This document shows positions 5,901 to 8,884 of a stretch of DNA of 8,884 nt, piece by piece. Position numbers and translations under genes: made by a program. Position 1 is the stretch's first letter. Each line of letters begins with the position of its first letter. Below the pieces are notes generated by a model. That model worked only from the letters and a program-made list of their open reading frames with translations, was not told the DNA's origin and did not search any database. The DNA is from Candidatus Saccharimonadota bacterium (GTDB lineage: Bacteria; Patescibacteria; Saccharimonadia; Saccharimonadales; Nanosyncoccaceae): NCBI GenBank assembly GCA_017429465.1, contig JAFROU010000005.1, forward strand, positions 1 to 8,884, in the 5' to 3' direction.

Positions 5901-6235
5901 TAATCCTCGGCATAATTCTTGTATTGAGAAAGAATATCAGAGCCGAAAGCGTGGTATGTATAAATATTTACTCGTCCAGCGTCTTTTACACCGATCATTT
6001 TAGCAAGACGTTCTCGCATGTTGGCGGCACCGGCTTCGGTAAAGGTAACACAGAGGATGTTTTCTGGATTGGTGTCAGTCTCGTGTAAAATGTAAGCGAC
6101 TTTAGCGGAGAGCAGCTGTGTTTTACCGGTGCCAGGACCAGCTAAAACTAGTTCTGGTCCTTCAAGATAAGCAACAGCAGCTTTCTGCTCGGAGTTAAGC
6201 TTTTTGATGACTTTCTGATACTCTTTTTCGTTCAC
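2948..6235 (-). CDS. UvrD/RecB-like superfamily 1 helicase fused to a C-terminal PD-(D/E)XK nuclease
   Basis: A 1095-residue protein joining a 3'-5' DNA helicase to a RecB-type nuclease, probably for end resection or repair of DNA breaks. Helicase motifs, in order, are the Q motif LNSEQKAAV (13-21), Walker A AGPGTGKT (32-39), motif Ia TFTEAGAANMRERL (64-77), Walker B DEFQDT (332-337), motif III VGDDDQAIFEFQGA (359-372), motif IV KENYRST (392-398), motif V SGHKAKGLEF (679-688) and motif VI LLFVAITRAKK (733-743). The nuclease shows His872 (GTLVHAVFQ), Asp956 (GIIDHI), Asp971-x-Lys973 (YDFKTG) and QLGFY (994-998). All three cysteines lie before residue 186, so the nuclease cannot hold the Fe-S cluster seen in AddB or Cas4. 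It resembles AddA/AdnA-type proteins, but no partner subunit is nearby. The start is GTG 6235, fixed by AAGGAG 7 nt upstream, and it overlaps iscU by 41 bp. Confidence 0.92.
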   Translation of the reverse strand: MNEKEYQKVIKKLNSEQKAAVAYLEGPELVLAGPGTGKTQLLSAKVAYILHETDTNPENILCVTFTEAGAANMRERLAKMIGVKDAGRVNIYTYHAFGSDILSQYKNYAEDYNRNLDSSIDEVTQYKIIKNIQANLDGNDILRGDRIDDITSTIKSAKDACLTPEDLALIAKTNMADSEVLSKTCTTYLEKITKGKLHPTLEDVYEPIYEILKNHTNDAPIVKGIKRSIGGLAKDLEAALEEAKTTNKVTPLSNWKDDYFEKNERNEYRLRDRVANKKLLSLANVMARYDEYLRNNNLFDYSDMIIEAIKYLKEDDGFRFTLSERFQYILLDEFQDTNPSQFEIIKQLTDYEKPLVMAVGDDDQAIFEFQGADSSNLRNFTDYYQAKVFSLKENYRSTQEILDFSHEIIKQADGRFEDKSFHAQTNVNKTQISRHEFLTADAEYHWVANQITELIKNGVSQKEIAIIAPKHKYLLPIIPFLQSQPLIKIAYERRENILEDERIHELITIARFVYDIANGKNPSYSLPEILSYPFWNISMLSVINLFGEKRYDHRPALEILAESTDEKLKNVAEFLANLVARSFDQPLEIFLSYIMGTSELNGYRSNFLVYYSTDETTYPTFEFFENLSVLRAKIHERTKNTAAKLKDFIELVEDYENANKPITSTSPYREAADAVQVLSGHKAKGLEFEHVFLIAADNSAWGKAKGNNNLLALPKNVIQIRHTGNTDSERIRLLFVAITRAKKTLTITNSKRDFGGKEPKYLTYLAEVQAKDNTVTSPYLPAKTVTLHYKDEAEAIYASDLQTSWLNVYKVPTPDMRAIYLERVKNYSVSATALTSFIDVVYAGPQAFFRRQVLRVPNEPNTYASALGTLVHAVFQKVTNEKISDEEAIQFFIDEAPKQEIAPEDLKRIREAGPAQLAIALKEFGKILRSPNSKAEVNLTRDHITVEGIPINGIIDHIQIDEENKTIEIYDFKTGEYHKEDWHKHKTLYKYMLQLGFYKLLLNNSPTYAKYTVTTGHILFVTPDSKDGEVHDKVYQFNAKDEADEIKILKSAYAHMKTLDILDDPDLMPDPNNSYGIKEMFEFIELMLAKTPKIN

Positions 6236-6644
6236 TCTTATGCTCCTTACGATAGTTTTTAATTGCGTCGGCTAAGGCTTCGTGGCCTAGCACTGAGCAA
6301 TGAAATTTGTGCTTTGGTAGTCCACCCAAAAATTGTTCGATTTCTTCGGCTGTAATATTTAGAGCTTCGTCTAAGGTCTTTCCTTTAGCAAGTTCAGAAA
6401 GAGCGGAAGTAGAGGCGATAGCGGAGGCGCAACCGTAGGTCTTCCATTTAATGCCAGTGATTTTATCATCTTTAACTTGTAAGAACATTTTCATTTGGTC
6501 GCCACAAATTGGGTTACCAACCAAGCCTTCAGCATCGTGAGGATATTTTGATTCGTCACCCATTAAAAAATTGCGCGGGTTTAAAAAATGATCTTTGACA
6601 ATTTCTGAATAGACCCAACCGTTTGGTCCTAGATTATCGGTCAT
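6195..6644 (-). CDS. iscU: Fe-S cluster scaffold protein, IscU/NifU-N type
   Basis: Scaffold on which the cysteine desulfurase's sulfur and iron are assembled into [2Fe-2S] or [4Fe-4S] clusters. The 149-residue protein has the three conserved cysteines: Cys47 in NPICGD (with Asp49), Cys72 in YGCASAIAS, and Cys116 in KFHCSVLG, preceded by His115 as in IscU. The C-terminal 20 or so residues are basic and polar and are encoded largely in the overlap with the helicase, so they are probably not part of the fold. No NifU C-terminal thioredoxin-like (Nfu) domain is present. ATG 6644 is preceded by AAAGGAGG (6655-6648), a near-perfect Shine-Dalgarno, though only 3 nt from the start. It overlaps the end of the desulfurase gene by 11 bp, which points to translational coupling and matched expression. 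SufU is an alternative name, but the typical SufU insertion was not evident. Confidence 0.93.
   Translation of the reverse strand: MTDNLGPNGWVYSEIVKDHFLNPRNFLMGDESKYPHDAEGLVGNPICGDQMKMFLQVKDDKITGIKWKTYGCASAIASTSALSELAKGKTLDEALNITAEEIEQFLGGLPKHKFHCSVLGHEALADAIKNYRKEHKSERKRVSESHQKA
6243..6248 (-). promoter_or_regulatory. Shine-Dalgarno inside iscU that fixes the helicase GTG start
   Basis: AAGGAG (6248-6243) lies 7 nt before GTG 6235. There is no other methionine codon in the first 70 codons, so this site settles the start and confirms the 41-bp overlap with iscU. Confidence 0.8.
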
Positions 6645-7767
6645 GTTCCTCCTTTATTTTAACAGTGCTGATTTGTTGCAGTTGGCTAATGATACTTGGT
6701 AAACTCGCCATGACGTGTTCGATGTCGTCCATATTAGAGTCGAGTCCAAATGAAAAACGAATAGAACTGTGCGCTACTTCGGCGTCATTCACGGTGGCCA
6801 TAAAGACATGGCTTGGTTTCCCGTCGCCAGAGGCGCAGGCGGAGCCAGTAGAGACAGCAATACTGTTTGCGTCGAGATAGAGTTGAATCGACTCGCCTTC
6901 GGCAGCGGCAAAAGACATGTTGAGAATGTTTGGCAGAGAGTGTTCCAGATCGGTATTCAGATTCGAAAATGGTACTTCGTTTAAAATACGGTTAGCTAAA
7001 TTATCACGTAGTGGTTTAACTTGTTGTTTATATAGATTCCAAGTTTGGTTATCTAAAACAAATTTTACGGCCGCGCCAAAGCCAACTAGACCAACTGTGT
7101 TGTAGGTGCCAGCGCGTTTGCCATGCTCTTGGTGCCCACCAATGATCAGCGGTTCAAACGGCGAGCCCTTTTTTATATATAGAGCACTGACTCCAACTGG
7201 GCCGCCAATTTTATGAGCGCTCATAGTCATGTAATCGACATCGAGTTTTTTAACGTCGATTTTGATTTTGCTAAGAGCTTGAGTGGCGTCAGTATGAAAT
7301 AGCGCACCGTGCTCATGGGCTTCTTTGGCTAGTTTTTGTATTGGCTCGATTGAGCCGAGCTCATTATTTGCAAGCATCACGGAGACTAGTTTAGGATGAT
7401 TATCGTAGGATACTTTTTTGATGAACCCCTTTTTGTCTACTGGAATAATCTCGGCATTAGTGCGGAGCTTGGCTGGTTCTAGGACTGATGGGTGCTCAAT
7501 GGCACTAACAGCGATATTTTGGCCAGTAAAAGTGCCGATGACGGAGTTATTTGATTCGGAGCCACCTGACGTAAACAGGATTTCTTCTGGACTAGCATTG
7601 ATGAGTTTGGCAATTAAACTACGGGTTTCTTCAATCTTTTCGTGTGCTAGATGTCCAGGTGTATGTAGGGCTGAAGCGTTACCAGGATAGTTATCCATAG
7701 CGTCAAGCATTGCTTTTTTTACTTCTGGAAGCAATGGGCTGGTGGCAGCGTAATCAAGATAAATCAT
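6634..7767 (-). CDS. iscS: Cysteine desulfurase, NifS/IscS type
   Basis: PLP enzyme that takes sulfur from L-cysteine as a persulfide and passes it to the scaffold encoded next door. In the 377-residue protein, SGGSESNN is at 67-74, His92 in the AIEHPSV motif stacks on PLP, Asp160 is in HTDATQAL, and Lys186 in SAHKIGGPVG forms the internal aldimine. The catalytic Cys311 sits in STGSACASGD, the flexible-loop consensus of class I desulfurases, which supports NifS/IscS rather than SufS. ATG 7767 overlaps the ybjQ stop in an ATGA junction and has no Shine-Dalgarno of its own, so it is probably read by ribosomes finishing ybjQ. The symbol iscS is by family; nifS would be equally fair, and this enzyme may also feed tRNA thiolation. 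Confidence 0.95.
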   Translation of the reverse strand: MIYLDYAATSPLLPEVKKAMLDAMDNYPGNASALHTPGHLAHEKIEETRSLIAKLINASPEEILFTSGGSESNNSVIGTFTGQNIAVSAIEHPSVLEPAKLRTNAEIIPVDKKGFIKKVSYDNHPKLVSVMLANNELGSIEPIQKLAKEAHEHGALFHTDATQALSKIKIDVKKLDVDYMTMSAHKIGGPVGVSALYIKKGSPFEPLIIGGHQEHGKRAGTYNTVGLVGFGAAVKFVLDNQTWNLYKQQVKPLRDNLANRILNEVPFSNLNTDLEHSLPNILNMSFAAAEGESIQLYLDANSIAVSTGSACASGDGKPSHVFMATVNDAEVAHSSIRFSFGLDSNMDDIEHVMASLPSIISQLQQISTVKIKEEHDR

Positions 7768-8078
7768 TTTTTAATTTTGACGGCAGTGCCATATGCCATT
7801 ACTTCACAAATACCGGATGCAAGCGAGGCTGAACCGAGACGGACGCCGACGACAGCATCGGCACCAAGTTTCTTAGCTTCAGCTTCCATGCGCTTTAGTG
7901 CTTCGGTTTCGGATTCTTCGATTAGTGCAGTGTAGCTCTTAGATTCGCCGCCAGCGATATTGCGAAAGCCAGCCATAATGTCACGGCCGATGTTTTTGGT
8001 TTTGGCGATATTGCCTTTCACAAAGCCAAGAGCTTCAAAAGATTTACCAGGGATTTGGTCGGTTGTAACGACTAACAT
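7764..8078 (-). CDS. YbjQ/UPF0145 family protein
   Basis: A 104-residue member of the YbjQ family, small proteins that form pentamers and are often labelled heavy-metal-binding by fold; their biochemical role is not established. Family features visible are the opening MLVVTTDQIPGKSF, a central helix region with the IGRDIMAGFRNIAGGESKSY segment (31-50), and the LGADAVVGVRLG strand (about 73-84) leading to a C-terminal VMAYGTAVKI. No membrane segment or signal peptide is present. There is one cysteine in the C-terminal part (SGICEV). The start is ATG 8078, with AAGGAG (8089-8084) 5 nt upstream. It is the first gene of the unit that continues into the desulfurase, and its stop overlaps the next start (ATGA). 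Membership in an Fe-S operon hints at a metal or redox role, but that is inference only. Confidence 0.9.
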   Translation of the reverse strand: MLVVTTDQIPGKSFEALGFVKGNIAKTKNIGRDIMAGFRNIAGGESKSYTALIEESETEALKRMEAEAKKLGADAVVGVRLGSASLASGICEVMAYGTAVKIKK

Positions 8079-8102
8079 AATAACTCCTTATTAGTTATAT
8101 AT

Positions 8103-8108
8103 ATTATA
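8103..8108 (-). promoter_or_regulatory. -10 element for the ybjQ-iscS-iscU-helicase unit
   Basis: A perfect TATAAT reads 8108-8103 on the minus strand, in an alternating A/T stretch (8095-8110) between nrdG and ybjQ. RNA would start near 8096, giving a leader of about 18 nt that includes the ybjQ Shine-Dalgarno. The position 17 nt upstream reads TACTCA, a poor -35. That position lies in the inverted repeat at 8116-8131. Confidence 0.55.
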
Positions 8109-8114
8109 TATCTT

Positions 8115-8606
8115 TTACTCAATTTTGAGTATTTTGCCGGTACCGTATTCTAGGTGGAGTAATCGCTGGTTGCGAGAACCGCGGAATTTTAGAGTAAGAT
8201 CGCGCTCTTTGAGGACAAAAGGACCATCAATTAATGCGTCGAGTGATTTAAGAAATTCCCAGGCTGCGCCACCATGCTCTTTGATGGCTTCGTAGGTAAA
8301 ACCGGAGAATGACCAGACGTTCCAACCTAGCTCTTTGCGACACCAATCGGCAATTTCCTTGCAGGCTTCTGGCTGAACAAATGGTTCGCCGCCGCAGAAA
8401 GTGATGCCGGCCTGGCCTTTAAAGGCGCGGAGACGCTCTTTAATTTCTTCGATATCGACGAGGACGCCACCATTGAAGTCCCAGGTTTCTGGATTCTGAC
8501 AACCTTTGCAGTGAGTCGGGCAGCCCTGAGTCCAGAGCACGGCGCGGAGACCGTAGCCATTGACGATATTGTCGTGCTCTAGTGGACCAGATAAGCGGAT
8601 TTTCAT
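8115..8606 (-). CDS. nrdG: Anaerobic ribonucleoside-triphosphate reductase activating protein
   Basis: Radical-SAM activase that uses a [4Fe-4S] cluster and S-adenosylmethionine to place the glycyl radical on NrdD. The 163-residue protein begins MKIRLSGPLEHDNIVNGYG, typical of the family. The cluster motif CPTHCKGC is CxxxCxxC with Cys29, Cys33 and Cys36. The SAM-binding GGEP motif is at 72-75 (FCGGEPF), WSFSGFTYE at 98-106 is the next conserved strand, and IDGPFVLKERDLTLKFRGS followed by NQR closes the core. Length is normal for NrdG. Its ATG shares one base with the nrdD stop (TAATG), and a weak AGGA lies 8 nt upstream, so it is probably translationally coupled to nrdD. Its cluster is a plausible client of the IscS/IscU pair encoded just downstream. 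Confidence 0.96.
   Translation of the reverse strand: MKIRLSGPLEHDNIVNGYGLRAVLWTQGCPTHCKGCQNPETWDFNGGVLVDIEEIKERLRAFKGQAGITFCGGEPFVQPEACKEIADWCRKELGWNVWSFSGFTYEAIKEHGGAAWEFLKSLDALIDGPFVLKERDLTLKFRGSRNQRLLHLEYGTGKILKIE
8116..8131. repeat. Perfect inverted repeat at the ybjQ promoter (possible operator)
   Basis: TACTCAA-TT-TTGAGTA has 7-bp perfect arms and a 2-bp centre. It overlaps the last codons and stop of nrdG, ends 7 nt upstream of the TATAAT of the next unit, and covers the expected -35. No T-run follows on the minus strand, so it is not a terminator for nrdG. A regulator-binding site is the better reading. Confidence 0.45.
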
Positions 8607-8884
8607 TAGTCTTTTCCTAAGGCTTTAGCTTGGGTTCTTTTGGCAGCTTCACGAGCAGATTTTTCTTCCTTTGTGTAGACGCCGTTCTTGTCGTTGCGTA
8701 GATCGACACTATGCTTAACGCGGGCTTTTTCCTCGGCTTTTTTAGCGTCGTTCCAGCGTTCGAGTGAACCAACTAGGTATCCGGTGATACGGCGGAGACG
8801 TTCAAATGGCACATCTCCTTCTTTGCGACCACAGGCTGGGCAACGGTCACCAGCAATGATGCCGGAGAAGCCACAGACTGGATC
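8606..8884 (-). CDS. nrdD: Anaerobic ribonucleoside-triphosphate reductase, C-terminal end only
   Basis: The frame is open to the right edge and gives the last 92 residues of the class III (oxygen-sensitive) ribonucleotide reductase, which reduces NTPs to dNTPs. Counting from the edge, residues 4-19 form part of the C-terminal zinc site (VCGF, then CPACG). RRITGYLVGSLERWNDAKKAEEKARVKH at 31-58 is the glycyl-radical region, with Gly35 the radical residue that NrdG activates. Most family members end at or just after the RVKH position; here a basic, charged tail of about 34 residues follows (residues 59-92). The residue three before Cys4 is Asp, so the usual CxxC spacing of the first zinc pair is not met at this point. 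An internal GTG at 8812 is not a start, because the frame continues upstream through conserved sequence. The promoter, ATP-cone and catalytic barrel lie outside the window. Confidence 0.93.
   Translation of the reverse strand, partial: DPVCGFSGIIAGDRCPACGRKEGDVPFERLRRITGYLVGSLERWNDAKKAEEKARVKHSVDLRNDKNGVYTKEEKSAREAAKRTQAKALGKD

Noticed and set aside
7418..7690. Plus-strand frames opposite the desulfurase (also 6623-6880, 6769-6984 and 6917-7105)
   Set aside because: They are shadows of a highly conserved gene and lack ribosome-binding sites.
7764..7767. Reassigned TGA codon (as in some CPR lineages)
   Set aside because: TGA ends ybjQ exactly at the conserved family length and in a standard ATGA overlap, and no conserved gene here has an internal TGA, so the standard code applies.
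8327..8560. 77-codon minus-strand frame inside nrdG
   Set aside because: It is out of frame with the conserved CxxxCxxC and GGEP motifs of nrdG.
8606..8812. Separate 68-residue gene starting at GTG 8812
   Set aside because: The frame is open upstream to the window edge and encodes the NrdD zinc site, so this is the end of nrdD, not a small gene.

Overview
The window is AT-rich, densely coding and uses the standard genetic code: TGA is a normal stop in the ybjQ/cysteine desulfurase ATGA overlap. The mix of genes suggests a small-genome anaerobe or facultative fermenter. It has a class III ribonucleotide reductase with its activase, a two-protein Fe-S system (desulfurase plus IscU-type scaffold), a single-chain UvrD-like helicase-nuclease, and many short or overlapping junctions. 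This fits a Candidate Phyla Radiation bacterium, with Saccharibacteria (TM7) as the best guess. That placement is an inference from gene content and style, not from a marker gene.

Layout. Positions 1-523 (minus) hold the N-terminal 174 codons of a multi-pass membrane protein that runs off the left edge. It diverges from lepB (587-1237, plus, signal peptidase I) across a 63-bp promoter region that contains a perfect inverted repeat. lepB converges on a small gene of unknown function (1276-1533, minus), and the two share a bidirectional terminator at 1240-1265. Positions 1534-1693 form a gene-free leader with nested inverted repeats. A Dus-family tRNA-dihydrouridine synthase follows (1694-2644, minus) with its own promoter.

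From 2697 to the right edge everything is on the minus strand. In transcription order it is nrdD (C-terminal end only), nrdG, a short gap with a promoter, ybjQ-type UPF0145 gene, cysteine desulfurase, IscU scaffold, a 1095-residue helicase-nuclease, and a 64-residue zinc-binding protein closed by an intrinsic terminator. Junctions are tight: TAATG (nrdD/nrdG), ATGA (ybjQ/desulfurase), 11 bp (desulfurase/iscU) and 41 bp (iscU/helicase).

How the genes fit together. NrdD makes deoxynucleotides without oxygen and needs a glycyl radical installed by NrdG, a radical-SAM [4Fe-4S] enzyme. The adjacent desulfurase and scaffold could build that cluster. The helicase-nuclease is probably a DNA end-processing or repair enzyme, and its link to the Fe-S genes may only be shared transcription.

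The most notable signals are regulatory. Three -10 elements lie 6-10 nt from their start codons, predicting leaderless or nearly leaderless mRNAs. Two promoters carry perfect inverted repeats. One promoter overlaps the terminator of the gene upstream. The less familiar proteins are the 85-residue orphan, with GC-richer codons and a structured leader, and the 64-residue protein that joins a C2HC finger to two DnaJ-type CxxCxGxG motifs. I see no CRISPR array, tRNA, rRNA, insertion sequence or obvious defence system.
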